Positions 8,501-16,815 of a DNA stretch of 18,442 nucleotides are shown piece by piece. Source of the stretch: Candidatus Melainabacteria bacterium (GTDB lineage Bacteria > Cyanobacteriota > Vampirovibrionia > 2-02-FULL-35-15). The DNA lies in contig JAHFBD010000015.1 of assembly GCA_023250175.1 (NCBI GenBank), forward strand, positions 1-18,442. The letters run 5' to 3'. A model generated the notes under the pieces. The model had not been told where the DNA came from and did no database searches. It saw only the letters and a list, made by a program, of their open reading frames with translations. Position 1 is the first letter of the stretch. The number at the start of each line of letters is the position of its first letter. The translations under genes were made by a program, and so were the position numbers.

Positions 8501-9372
8501 CTGTTTATAATTTCTTACTTGATGCTGTGGGTACTACTCGTGGGCGAAATCTAGAAACATTATTAAAAGAAAACCTAAGTGAAGACTTAGCACAAAAATT
8601 AAAAGCAAGAAAACCAGGTGATGAGGTAGACCCTGCAATTATAAAAGCTGCACTTAGAACATTAAGTAATGCAAATAATATTGTAAGTGGCTTTCAACAA
8701 AAAGTTTCTTATCATCCGCTCAAAGAAGAACATTTTGCCTGGTTAGATAGTTATGATAGTGAGGGAAAACTTTCTAAGGAATTAAATACTTTTAATACAG
8801 CAATGGTTTCAGTATTAGAAAACAATTTGCGTTGGTCTGGTATTAAAAATGTTCCACATGTAGTTGCTGCTTTAGTTGTAGCTTATGGTCAAAACGAAAG
8901 CACCGATGAATACAATAAAAAAATAGATGCGCTTAGTCAAAGATTATTTAAAAGTACTGATGAAAGACAATCAATGTCTGAACTTTATGAAAGTGGCTCA
9001 CAAAACAGATTTCTCTGGAAATATTTAGAAAATCATAGAAACAAAAATGGTAATGATAAATATGTAGAAGAAGAGTGCAAAACACTGTTTAAACAAATGA
9101 ATGAGATTGACAAAATGACTACTGCAAAAGGAAGAGAAAAGGCAAGATATGATCTCAGTAATAAGCTTCGAGATTTAGATTTAAAACTATATAGTGAAAT
9201 AGTCAGAGAACCTCTAAACAATTTTAAACTACGATTTATAGAAGAGTTTATAGCACTTGCACCCAGTGGACAAAGAAGAGAATATGTTGATATAGTCCTA
9301 GGAAAATTTGGATTACGAAGCCAAGTCTCCGAAATTGAATTAAGACGTGTTTTAGGAATCGCAGAAGAGTAA
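5515..9372 (+). CDS. Giant secreted helical protein, paralogue A
   Basis: I do not recognise this family. The 1285-aa product has an export signal with an unusually long charged front part: hydrophobic core about 43-58, likely cleavage after A62 (SANA|GEN). No in-frame ATG, GTG or TTG lies closer to the core, so the 40-residue extension appears real. The mature part is rich in Lys, Glu, Leu and Asn and looks almost wholly alpha-helical, with no enzyme motif I can name. It aligns end to end with the next gene. Shared landmarks are LLDEDSKKN, RFQKVELKDE, CTKEE (C802), SLEHT, KKCLEI (C873), ESDPKTRGMLY, a Cys at 1188 and a near-invariant C-terminus from EFIALAPSGQRREY to the end. A helical-repeat envelope or secreted scaffold is plausible but unproven. 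The start has only weak Shine-Dalgarno likeness (AAGA). Confidence 0.85.
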   Translation: MKIDKINPKIFFKDFSNEIPCEKNDIERSNLDNSVSKESIKRFGALGAITLGLVTLVQSANAGENGGKKAPENLPSIEARHSEIIKKMEVLLEKKVELPKDVLDEFINTHNPSTYHKRSLILQGISQELKTKITNKVFKAHIKALKENSTELDWRENWSWDLLWALSMGPQERTDLKVILGKNKNEYKELIETYVNTLANSEKIATPSELKKRASMLNNILLLKVQVITPSTLFDEKWYPNIEKIIANVDKDLKSEGQVYLDLLVSLSTLEQRKENGIKEPRIYPALLKIASKSTDNFYTLTGHLQRCITNEAVINDNPKTNRLLEGTIESPSRIKVDETLIQPYEKLVQKALNAAPGPNATEIENNKYDGIWQIGRQLASNPFYRNTCLITMQDIALSKLSKAQLGDIPTVLSEAQSKFELSSFINVQNYEKVVEASRPYLKPALETGFKYLLDEDSKKNQLGADILLAVKNYYPSNATFSLKKDFALDKVFEQVLNRFQKVELKDEIAIGAYIDVLANLQKDGLQSISNLKSFNSGLKQQLDFTLKAKQSAVNGVQINIAHKREHELLKGINQLMDYLNGGTTKYTERIEHAESVFKTVHDKAVKDSFNYGALDEARKLVISVQYYPTSSKDEDKECKRFYKETVIPLFKGILENSNNLPRDDRESLQNKIYSDMLSFFRFPAEKEGDYGNIFVLNETLQSISKNFFNLKNDKGLDQFIRFTNTAFESNDESKNWRMPMMVKILNTNNEYLNDVLKKTSSLLDSNKESSQHEALDQLIAYKTFLTKIQSKFKDESIQRFCTKEEGETSNDLVKTHIKGVNDSILNNLNTVKIITKRSSNSLEHTIYEDVFKLNVKALEELVSGNANIRKKCLEIIDDRLINESDPKTRGMLYVAMIRLSNDQTQVLKSLKKAMVLEASPLTLQYIGKELGNRLLIEMPEYDKLKNSTDSYNYYDGGTSPRSGYVSEFADRISAYNKQLDTFIKSDDIKLDEKTPVYNFLLDAVGTTRGRNLETLLKENLSEDLAQKLKARKPGDEVDPAIIKAALRTLSNANNIVSGFQQKVSYHPLKEEHFAWLDSYDSEGKLSKELNTFNTAMVSVLENNLRWSGIKNVPHVVAALVVAYGQNESTDEYNKKIDALSQRLFKSTDERQSMSELYESGSQNRFLWKYLENHRNKNGNDKYVEEECKTLFKQMNEIDKMTTAKGREKARYDLSNKLRDLDLKLYSEIVREPLNNFKLRFIEEFIALAPSGQRREYVDIVLGKFGLRSQVSEIELRRVLGIAEE
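9241..9372 (+). repeat. Conserved C-terminal block, copy in paralogue A
   Basis: The last 43 codons plus stop match the same block in paralogue B at 113 of 132 bases by my hand count, with 36 of 43 residues identical. Core residues are EFIALAPSGQRREY, then FGLR, QVSE and ELRRVLGI. This is far better conserved than most of the two proteins. Confidence 0.85.
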
Positions 9373-9379
9373 AACAATC

Positions 9380-12300
9380 ATGAAAATACTCAGTACCCCA
9401 CGAATACTTGGTACCGCAATATTAGGAACAGCCTCTTTAATTAGTACTGCAAGTGCTTTAAATAATGATAAAAAAAATGTTACTAATCCACCACCACAAG
9501 TAAAGCTCACTCCGTTAGACATTCCAAAGCTAGTCGAAAAAAAACTTGTTATTCCAGAAGATCTTTTTAATGAATTACTGGATGATATAAATAATCTATC
9601 AACAATACTCAAAGCTTTACCTCAAGAAATAAATACAACGATTGCAAAAAAAGCATTTAATGAACAAATAAAAACAATTAAAGGTAATTTACCTGATCTG
9701 GATAAAAAAGAACAACAAGTAGAAAATTTCATTAAGCATATATCAGAAGATAAATTAAAATCTATATTATTAGCGTCAAAAAATGAATTCCAAGAATTAA
9801 TTGAAGCTTATATTAATGCTTTAGCTGATGAAAACAATAAACGTAAAAATGATAAGGGTAGCAGTGCTGCATGGAATGCCTGGGCTTTAGATACTAAAGT
9901 CCTGTCGCAAAAAGCTTTAGATACTGCCCCATCTGGATTATTTAAAGAAGCTTGGTATACAAAAATAGAAAAGATAGCTGAGCGTATTGATAAAGAGCTT
10001 TCATCTGGATTCCCAGATGAAGCTAAAAAGTGGGCAATAAATTCAGTAGTTAAGCTTTCACAATTGGAATCTAAAGGAAGTAAAGAACCGAAACTATACA
10101 AAACTCTACTTACACTAGCAGAGAAGGGACATATAGATTCTATTACTGTAATTAATGAATTGCCTTTAGCACTAAGAACAGAATTTGTAAAAGCAGCATT
10201 TAATGAAGCTAAAAAAGCACTTATAAATAATTCTCCAACTCTTGAAAGTAAAGAAACCAATTTACAACAATTACTAAACAAGCTTTCTAATGGTGGTGAG
10301 CTAAAAACTACTTTGTTAAAAACTAAGAGTGAATATCAAGATTTAATTGAAGCTTATATTAATGCTTTAGCTGATGAGAAAAATAAACGTAAAAGCACTG
10401 CAGAAGAAAGTGCTTCCTGGAATGGATGGACACTAAACACTAAATTATTAAATTCTTCCTTAGATAGTGCACCACCTGGATTATTTAAAGAAGCCTGGCA
10501 TCCCAAAATAGAAAGAATCATTGAGCGTATTAATAAAGAGCTTAGCGATAATGCTCCGCACAATGCTAAACAATGGACTCAAGGTGCTGTTACTGCATTA
10601 ATGCTTCTAGAACTTAAAAGTAATAATGGTGAATCTAAAATATTTCAAAAGATAACTGACCTTATAAATAGCAATCCGCAAACTCACTTCCCATCCAGCC
10701 ATTCTATGTTATATAAAGGCGTAGTACAAGAATTCCTTACTAACGATCCTCAAAAGCAATCATTGCTTAAATCTTACGAAAACTTAGTTAGAAAAATTAT
10801 AATTGATCTTCCGCCTGTTAATAAAACTCAAAAAGAAACAGAGCTTCATGATAGTGTAATTCAAGCAGTTATTTGGCTTGCCAGTGCTCCTGTTAATCGT
10901 CCACAGCATATTATAGATTTGCAGGATCAGCGACTAAGTAAAATCTCTAAAGCAAAATTAGAAGATATACCAGACGCATTAATAGATTTTCAAGAGAGAA
11001 TCTTAAATAATACATTTCCTGAGCAAGCTAAAATTGTCGAAGCAGGAAAAAAATATCTCATACCAATTATTAATACTGGGTTTAATGGATTATTAGATGA
11101 AGATTCAAAGAACAACGAAGCTGGTTTAAGAACTATTTTAGTAACACAAGGTTTATATCGTGATATTAATATTTCCCTTACTCGCACCGAATCTCTTAAT
11201 AAGCAATGTAAATTAGTATTTGATCGATTTCAAAAAGTAGAACTAAAAGATGAAGTAGCAATAAAAACATATATAGATTTTATGTCTCATCTGTATAAAG
11301 GAGCAGATATTGAAACATCAACAATATTTGCTATAGGACTAAACAATCAAATTCAATTTTCACAAAAAGCTAGAGCTAAAGCAGCTAACCCTGCAGAACT
11401 CCTTAAAATCAGCAATAGAGAATTAGAGCTTTTAAGAGGTGTTAATCAATTCATGGAAAATCCTACCTGGAGGTCTGAGCTGAACCACATAGAATCTTTA
11501 TTTAAAACCTTAAGCCAAGACACCTTAAGAAATCCTTTTGGAAGGACTCATTTGAGCGAAGGAGTAGATATTTTAGGAAAAGTACTATATCTTCCTACTG
11601 CAGACAAAGAAAGACATAAAGAAAATAGAAGATTTTACCAAGAGACTTTAATACCTTATTTAAGCTCTCTTTTAGAAGGTTCAAAAAATCTATCTAAATC
11701 TGAAAGAGCAGATTTTCAAAAATCATTTTATGAAGGATTAGCACCATTTTTTAGGGTGACTGATAACCCTGCTGAAGCTGAGATTCCAAACGGAAACTTA
11801 TTTATTTTGGATGACACGCTTAAGAGTATTTCTAGAGGTTGTTTTGATTTGAATAGTAAAAACAAGCTTGAAGAGTTTGTTCATCTTACAAATACTGTTA
11901 CTGGAAAGCAAGGTAATTATTTATGGCATAACTATATGCTGGTTAAAATGACAAACATGCAAAAAGATTATTTAAATGTTGCTCTTAAAGAAGCTAATAG
12001 TTTACTTGATTCAAAAGAGTCGAACGTACAGCTAGTTACTGTAGAAAATCTGGTTTCATATAGAAACTTCTTAAAATACATGGAAACAGGATTAGATTAT
12101 TCAATGGTTAAAACAGCTTGTACAAAAGAAGAACAGGAAACCACTAAAGATTTAATTGCAGCTCACCTTACCACTGTTAGTAATATGTTACTGACTAAGT
12201 TTGAAAAAGCTAAGGTTATAACAGAAAAAAGTGCAAGTTCACTTGAGCACACGGTTAATAATGATGTCTTTAAAGCAAGTGTTAATAGCGTTAATGAGCT

Positions 12301-13582
12301 TATATTATCCGATAAAACCTTAAATAAAAAATGTTTGGAAATCCTAGATAAAAGACTAGAAACTGAATCTGACCCAAGAACACGTGGAATGCTTTATAAA
12401 ACCATGGCTAAATTAAATCCTGATAAAACCCAAATATTCAATTGTTTTAAAAAAGCTATTCTTACTGAGACCTCTCCTATTACTGCACAATATATTGGTG
12501 AGGAATTAGGAGAGATGTTTTTTAGTGAACTGTCTGAGATTCAAGCTTTGAAACACTCAAATCGAAGCAATCATTACTATGGAAATGATCCCGCCATACT
12601 TGCTATAGTTGAAAAGCTAAGCTCTACATTAAGTGAGTATAGTATTAAAGTTAAATCTGCTTCTAAAGAAAATATTAAAGCAGATGAAAACAAGTCAGCA
12701 TCAGATTTTGTTCTTCAAGCAATAAATATTAGCCGAGGAAGAAATATAGAACAATTTCTAAAAGAAAATTTACCTCAAGAGCTTGCTACAAAATTAAAAA
12801 ACAGGAAGGAAAACGAAGAAATAGATCCACAAATTATAAAAGCTTTTAAAACAATCTTAAGTAATTCAAACAGTATGCTCGGTGGATTTGCAAAAAGTAC
12901 TTCGTATAATGAACTAGCAAAGCGCAGTAGTTCTTCTTATCGTACTCTTGAAGACATTGATACAACCAGTAAAGTAAAAAATGGATTAGGAGAAATACAT
13001 AAGAATCTAATTAACTTAGTAGAAGTTAATTTACGATGGTTCTCTACATTAGACAATACTTCTCATATAAGTGCAACGTTAGTGGATATGTATAATACTA
13101 CAGATGCTTCAAATGAAAAAATAAATCAGCTTAGTGAAAGAGTTTTTAAAGGTACAGACGAGAAACTCTCTATGTATGAACTTCTTCAAGATGGTTTATA
13201 TTCAAGGTATACATGGAAATATACTGAGAACTGTAGGGAAGATAAAAGAAACACCAAAGAAGATTTGGAAGCTATAGAAACCACTTGCAGAGAACTACGT
13301 AAAAGAATTGAACAGGCAGCAGCTACAAAAGATGTAAAGTCAAGAGCTATTTTGTGGAGAGATCTTGGTCTTGAAATTAGTAGATTAGATCCTAAACTAT
13401 ATTCAGAAGTAGTACGGACACCACTTGCTAACTTTAATATGAAATTTCTAGAAGAGTTTATAGCACTTGCTCCAAGTGGACAAAGAAGAGAATACATTAA
13501 TATAGCCCTGGGGAGATTTGGATTAAGGAACCAAGTCTCTGAAGTCGAATTAAGACGTGTTTTAGGGATTACAGAAGAATAA
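9380..13582 (+). CDS. Giant secreted helical protein, paralogue B
   Basis: Second member of the unrecognised family, 1400 aa, 7 bases after paralogue A and surely co-transcribed with it. It has a classic short signal peptide: KILSTPR, hydrophobic core about 9-21, and likely cleavage after A26 (TASA|LNN). A low-complexity Asn/Pro stretch follows. Alignment with A is collinear, but B carries an extra copy of a domain of about 181 residues near the N-terminus, which explains its greater length. Cysteines C914, C985 and C1303 match C802, C873 and C1188 of A, which may indicate conserved disulfides or simply buried residues. No catalytic motif, transmembrane anchor or LPxTG-like sorting signal is visible. 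GAAGAG inside the end of A, about 10 bases before the ATG, may be its ribosome binding site. Confidence 0.85.
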   Translation: MKILSTPRILGTAILGTASLISTASALNNDKKNVTNPPPQVKLTPLDIPKLVEKKLVIPEDLFNELLDDINNLSTILKALPQEINTTIAKKAFNEQIKTIKGNLPDLDKKEQQVENFIKHISEDKLKSILLASKNEFQELIEAYINALADENNKRKNDKGSSAAWNAWALDTKVLSQKALDTAPSGLFKEAWYTKIEKIAERIDKELSSGFPDEAKKWAINSVVKLSQLESKGSKEPKLYKTLLTLAEKGHIDSITVINELPLALRTEFVKAAFNEAKKALINNSPTLESKETNLQQLLNKLSNGGELKTTLLKTKSEYQDLIEAYINALADEKNKRKSTAEESASWNGWTLNTKLLNSSLDSAPPGLFKEAWHPKIERIIERINKELSDNAPHNAKQWTQGAVTALMLLELKSNNGESKIFQKITDLINSNPQTHFPSSHSMLYKGVVQEFLTNDPQKQSLLKSYENLVRKIIIDLPPVNKTQKETELHDSVIQAVIWLASAPVNRPQHIIDLQDQRLSKISKAKLEDIPDALIDFQERILNNTFPEQAKIVEAGKKYLIPIINTGFNGLLDEDSKNNEAGLRTILVTQGLYRDINISLTRTESLNKQCKLVFDRFQKVELKDEVAIKTYIDFMSHLYKGADIETSTIFAIGLNNQIQFSQKARAKAANPAELLKISNRELELLRGVNQFMENPTWRSELNHIESLFKTLSQDTLRNPFGRTHLSEGVDILGKVLYLPTADKERHKENRRFYQETLIPYLSSLLEGSKNLSKSERADFQKSFYEGLAPFFRVTDNPAEAEIPNGNLFILDDTLKSISRGCFDLNSKNKLEEFVHLTNTVTGKQGNYLWHNYMLVKMTNMQKDYLNVALKEANSLLDSKESNVQLVTVENLVSYRNFLKYMETGLDYSMVKTACTKEEQETTKDLIAAHLTTVSNMLLTKFEKAKVITEKSASSLEHTVNNDVFKASVNSVNELILSDKTLNKKCLEILDKRLETESDPRTRGMLYKTMAKLNPDKTQIFNCFKKAILTETSPITAQYIGEELGEMFFSELSEIQALKHSNRSNHYYGNDPAILAIVEKLSSTLSEYSIKVKSASKENIKADENKSASDFVLQAINISRGRNIEQFLKENLPQELATKLKNRKENEEIDPQIIKAFKTILSNSNSMLGGFAKSTSYNELAKRSSSSYRTLEDIDTTSKVKNGLGEIHKNLINLVEVNLRWFSTLDNTSHISATLVDMYNTTDASNEKINQLSERVFKGTDEKLSMYELLQDGLYSRYTWKYTENCREDKRNTKEDLEAIETTCRELRKRIEQAAATKDVKSRAILWRDLGLEISRLDPKLYSEVVRTPLANFNMKFLEEFIALAPSGQRREYINIALGRFGLRNQVSEVELRRVLGITEE
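9611..10153 (+). repeat. Internal duplication in paralogue B, copy 1
   Basis: Encodes about residues 78-258. Landmarks KKAFNE (90-95), NEFQELIEAYINALAD (135-150) and APSGLFKEAW (183-192) recur 181-182 residues later. A 35-base stretch (9797-9831) is identical to 10343-10377, exactly 546 bases away. Edges are approximate. Confidence 0.8.
10154..10690 (+). repeat. Internal duplication in paralogue B, copy 2
   Basis: Encodes about residues 259-437, with KAAFNE (271-276), SEYQDLIEAYINALAD (317-332) and APPGLFKEAW (364-373). Paralogue A has one, more divergent copy at about nt 5881-6429, with NEYKELIETYVNTLAN at residues 185-200. Confidence 0.8.
13451..13582 (+). repeat. Conserved C-terminal block, copy in paralogue B
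   Basis: Partner of the block ending paralogue A. Differences are mostly third-position or conservative (V/I, D/N, V/A, K/R, S/N, I/V and A/T at protein level). The gene ends with ITEE where A ends with IAEE. Confidence 0.85.
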
Positions 13583-13588
13583 ACTACA

Positions 13589-15034
13589 TTAAACTAAAAC
13601 AGCAATTGCTTTTTCAATTCTTGATTTTACTTTTTCTTTGCCAAGTAACGAGATTATTAAACCTAAGTCAGGACCTTTATTTGAGCCAGACAATGCTACT
13701 CTAATAGGCCAGTATAAATCTTTCCCCTTGAGACCTAGCTCTTTCCCGATATTATCGATTGTCTTTTTACAGTCGTGTGGATCACTAAAATTAATTATTT
13801 CAAGTGAAGACAAAATCTTTTCTAGAATTCTTCTTGCATTCTCTGTACTTAAAGTATTTTTATTTTCACCAGTATTTAAATCAAACTTATCATCAAAAAA
13901 GAACTTTATTAAGCCAGAAATTTCATCAAGCTTATTTAACCCAGACTGAATTGCACCAATCATCTGAAATAATTGCTCTTTTGAATAAAGTGACAAATTA
14001 AGATCCTTCTCTAAAAAATGCTTTGAAAGATTATAGGTTTCTTCTACAGATAGCTCTTTTATGTAATGATTGTCAAACCAATATAGTTTTGGTAAATCAT
14101 AAACTGCAGAGCTTTTACTTATTCTGCCTAACTCAAACAAATCAATTATTTCATCTAGCTTAAATATTTCTGCTTCTGGTTTATCAGGACGAGTCCAGCT
14201 CATATGAACAAGATAATTTGCAAGAGCATCAGGTAAAAAACCTTCGCGTTGATATTTATCAATATTTGCAATATCACCATGTTTTCTCTTACTTAATTTT
14301 TCTCTGTCATGTGTGAATATTAATGGTACATGACCAAAAATAGGTACACTAAATCCAAGTGCTTCAAAAAGAGGTATTTGCTTAGCTGTATTATGAAGAT
14401 GATCATCTCCTCGGATAACATGACTTATTCTCATATCACCATCATCTACTACTACAGCAAAATTATAAAGCGGCACGCTATCAGCACGCATAATAACCGG
14501 ATCGCCACCTAAATCATTTGTGTTAACACAGACAGACCCTCTAATCTCATCATTCCATTTAATATCTACATTATCTGGCAATTTAAATCTAATTACTGAT
14601 TTTCTGCCTTGTTCTATAAAGCTTTTCTTTTGTTCTTCAGTAAGATTTCTATGTCTATTGTCATATTTTTCAGGTACTTTTGCTGCTCTTTGAATCTTTC
14701 TTAATTCATCCAGCTCTTCCTGAGTACAAAAACAATGATATGCTTTTCCTTCACTTAAAAGTTTATTGGTGAATTTTTTATATAAATCAAATCTTTCACT
14801 TTGAAAGTAAGGACCTTCATCAAAAGATATTTTTAACCATTTAAATCCTTCTAGAATTTCTTTTGTATACTCATCTTTATTTCTTTGCTGATCCGTATCT
14901 TCAATTCGTAAGATAAACTTTCCTTTGTTTTTCTTTACAAAAAGATAATTATAAAAAGCAGTTCTGACAGTACCAAGATGTAAACTGCCTGTTGGACTAG
15001 GAGCTATGCGAAGGCGAATTTCTTTTTGTGACAT
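13589..15034 (-). CDS. gltX: Glutamate--tRNA ligase
   Basis: Class I aminoacyl-tRNA synthetase that charges tRNA-Glu (and possibly tRNA-Gln, if the organism uses the amidotransferase route). The Rossmann catalytic domain opens with RIAPSPTGSLHLGT, in which H19-L20-G21-T22 is the HIGH motif. FILRIEDTD (40-48) and the KMSKS equivalent KLSKR (246-250) follow. The rest is the helical anticodon-binding region. Length (481 aa) is normal. Of the zinc-binding region found in some relatives, only CFC (101-103) is present, without later partner cysteines, so zinc is probably not bound. The ATG start gives the correct N-terminus; no Shine-Dalgarno sequence is seen. The gene converges on paralogue B with only 6 bases between the stop codons. 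Confidence 0.97.
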   Translation of the reverse strand: MSQKEIRLRIAPSPTGSLHLGTVRTAFYNYLFVKKNKGKFILRIEDTDQQRNKDEYTKEILEGFKWLKISFDEGPYFQSERFDLYKKFTNKLLSEGKAYHCFCTQEELDELRKIQRAAKVPEKYDNRHRNLTEEQKKSFIEQGRKSVIRFKLPDNVDIKWNDEIRGSVCVNTNDLGGDPVIMRADSVPLYNFAVVVDDGDMRISHVIRGDDHLHNTAKQIPLFEALGFSVPIFGHVPLIFTHDREKLSKRKHGDIANIDKYQREGFLPDALANYLVHMSWTRPDKPEAEIFKLDEIIDLFELGRISKSSAVYDLPKLYWFDNHYIKELSVEETYNLSKHFLEKDLNLSLYSKEQLFQMIGAIQSGLNKLDEISGLIKFFFDDKFDLNTGENKNTLSTENARRILEKILSSLEIINFSDPHDCKKTIDNIGKELGLKGKDLYWPIRVALSGSNKGPDLGLIISLLGKEKVKSRIEKAIAVLV

Positions 15035-15063
15035 AGTGATTATTGTAGCAAATAACGAAGTCT

Positions 15064-15069
15064 ATTATA
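15064..15069 (-). promoter_or_regulatory. Candidate -10 box for gltX
   Basis: The minus strand reads TATAAT here, 30 bases before the gltX ATG. The expected start of transcription is near 15057, giving a leader of about 23 bases. The -35 region (about 15087-15092, TGTGAA on the minus strand) is poor. The remainder of 15035-15168 shows no gene and no convincing terminator for the upstream DUF255 gene. Confidence 0.45.
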
Positions 15070-15168
15070 TTAACACGGATAAACTTTTCACACTAATCAG
15101 GAAAATTATGTAAGACTTTAGCCCGGCAATAATCAGAATACGAAAGTGGATTTTTCCAGAGACCTTAA

Positions 15169-16815
15169 TTAGTTTCCTGGATTTAGCTCTAGATTAGCAA
15201 TTAAAATCCCTGGTTCTGTAATTGTCCTTGTTGCTATTTCTTGTGTAGAAAGAAAACGCATGGCATGCTCTGCAATGTTACGGTAATCGTGCTCTTTAGT
15301 ATAACCAAATAACCTATTTGCAAATCTTGCCAGAACAATATTTTCATCTACTAAAGAATCTGGTCTGTGTACTGCACAGACTTCGCAAGATGCTTTTGAG
15401 GTTGAAAATCCTGCAATTGGAGCTTCGAAATTTCTTTTTATAAATCGTGCTGTTTGTTCAGAGAAAGTTAACCATTTTTTATCACTAGTAGCAATATAAA
15501 GATTTAAAAATGTTTGTCCCATGTATAAAGTATCACTTAAGTATGGACCAGCTACGTCCACTTCACCATGCCTAAAACCACGCTCTGGCCATGTTTTATT
15601 TACTAATATCCATTTAATAGACTCTAATATACTTTCAGTAGATACCAAATCAGAAAATATCCAACTAATGGTTTGTGAAATACTTCCACGAAATGTTCTA
15701 TGTTTAATTATCCAATTTGTAGCAGTAATGGCATCTTGTAGATATTTCTCATCATGAGTTGAATTATATAAGGATATTAAACCATTAATGATTAATCCGT
15801 TTTGACTTGAGTAAATATGCTTATCAATCCTGGGAATTCCTTGTTTACGTCTTGCAAAATCATCTAAAGCAAAATAGTCATAGCTATGTTGTCCTTGAAC
15901 TAAATCAGCATCCTGACTAACATAAAATACACCATCTGGACTTGTTAAAAAGCGTTTAATATATCTATGAATATTTTCTGCTGCTTTAAGATAATTTTTA
16001 TTTTGAAGTGTATCATATGCCTTGGAATAGATACGAATATATTCACCCTGAAGAGTCGCTAGTTTTTCAAAATGAGGGTAGTCCCATGTACCCATTGTAG
16101 AATACTGATATACGCCACCCCAAACAGGATCAATAAGCATAAGGGAAGCATCCAATGTCTTCTGTACCCTTTGGACTTCTGATTGATCTTTATTCTTAGC
16201 ACAAATCAAAGAATATTCTGCCGCATCTCTATCTAGATATTTTTGAAATGATTTAAATCCTCGAAGCTTAGTATCAAAACTAGATTTATGCATTTCAATA
16301 AGTTCTCTTTTTAATTCGTTTGATAAATAGGCATTGGGGGAGTACTTTATTTTTGCAAAATCTATGTGTGGCTCTTCAGGAGCTGGATTAGCCAGGATCC
16401 TTTCTAACTCTAATTTCATCTCATCAGGTGGAATATAGCCAGCCCGTTTTATAAGTTCTTCTCCTTTTGCATTAAATATAATTGTTGCAGGCCATCCATA
16501 TTCTCTGTATCTATTTGATAGATCTGGTCTTGAGTCTTGATCAACCCGTAAAGGAATAAATTTTGATTTTATTAATTGACTTATGGCAGGGTCTTTATAA
16601 GTAGTTTCATGCATTACATGACACCAATGGCACCAGACAGCTTCTAGATCTAAAATTACTAAGCGATTCTCCTTGCCTGCTTTTTTAAAAACCTCCCCTG
16701 ACCAAGTCTCCCATGGAATGTTATCTTTTGTTCCTGGTACAGTAATTGCCCAAATCGGATTTATTAGTAGAAATACTATAAACAACAAAAAAATATATTT
16801 CATTTTAAAAATCAC
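15169..16815 (-). CDS. Secreted DUF255 (YyaL-type) thioredoxin-fold protein
   Basis: Exported protein: signal peptide about 1-23, likely cleavage after IWA. A thioredoxin-fold domain (about 30-145) carries the DUF255 hallmark WCHWCHVM (61-68; C62 and C65 as the redox pair), VDQDSRPDLSNRY (91-103) and a probable cis-Pro in GWPATI (P109). The rest (about 155-548) resembles the alpha/alpha-barrel part of YyaL/SSP411 proteins: DADL, RIDKHIYSSQNGLIINGL and RPDSLVDENI. A second CxxC (CEVC, C477-C480) lies near the end. It is shorter than typical cytosolic YyaL proteins (about 680 aa, from memory), whose biochemical role is poorly known. The GTG start overlaps the upstream stop (GTGA); an in-frame ATG at 16803 would only shorten the signal peptide by 4 residues. 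Its substrate may be the cysteine-rich protein encoded just upstream. Confidence 0.88.
   Translation of the reverse strand: MIFKMKYIFLLFIVFLLINPIWAITVPGTKDNIPWETWSGEVFKKAGKENRLVILDLEAVWCHWCHVMHETTYKDPAISQLIKSKFIPLRVDQDSRPDLSNRYREYGWPATIIFNAKGEELIKRAGYIPPDEMKLELERILANPAPEEPHIDFAKIKYSPNAYLSNELKRELIEMHKSSFDTKLRGFKSFQKYLDRDAAEYSLICAKNKDQSEVQRVQKTLDASLMLIDPVWGGVYQYSTMGTWDYPHFEKLATLQGEYIRIYSKAYDTLQNKNYLKAAENIHRYIKRFLTSPDGVFYVSQDADLVQGQHSYDYFALDDFARRKQGIPRIDKHIYSSQNGLIINGLISLYNSTHDEKYLQDAITATNWIIKHRTFRGSISQTISWIFSDLVSTESILESIKWILVNKTWPERGFRHGEVDVAGPYLSDTLYMGQTFLNLYIATSDKKWLTFSEQTARFIKRNFEAPIAGFSTSKASCEVCAVHRPDSLVDENIVLARFANRLFGYTKEHDYRNIAEHAMRFLSTQEIATRTITEPGILIANLELNPGN

Noticed and set aside
13186..13497. 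Minus-strand frame opposite the conserved 3' end of paralogue B, with a similar one at 9033-9377
   Set aside because: Both mirror the conserved C-terminal coding region, which explains why they resemble each other. The collinear plus-strand proteins account for the conservation.
9380..13582. Paralogue pair considered as toxin/effector or contact-dependent inhibition proteins
   Set aside because: Neither protein shows a translocation domain, a toxin-like C-terminal change or a following small immunity gene. The C-termini are the most conserved part, the opposite of polymorphic toxins.
13638..13949. Plus-strand frame opposite the 3' part of gltX
   Set aside because: Composition and position fit a shadow of gltX, and no independent start signal is visible.
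15035..15168. Searched for a tRNA or small RNA gene near gltX
   Set aside because: No cloverleaf-like stems or TTCRA-type T-loop were seen; only a candidate -10 box for gltX is supported.
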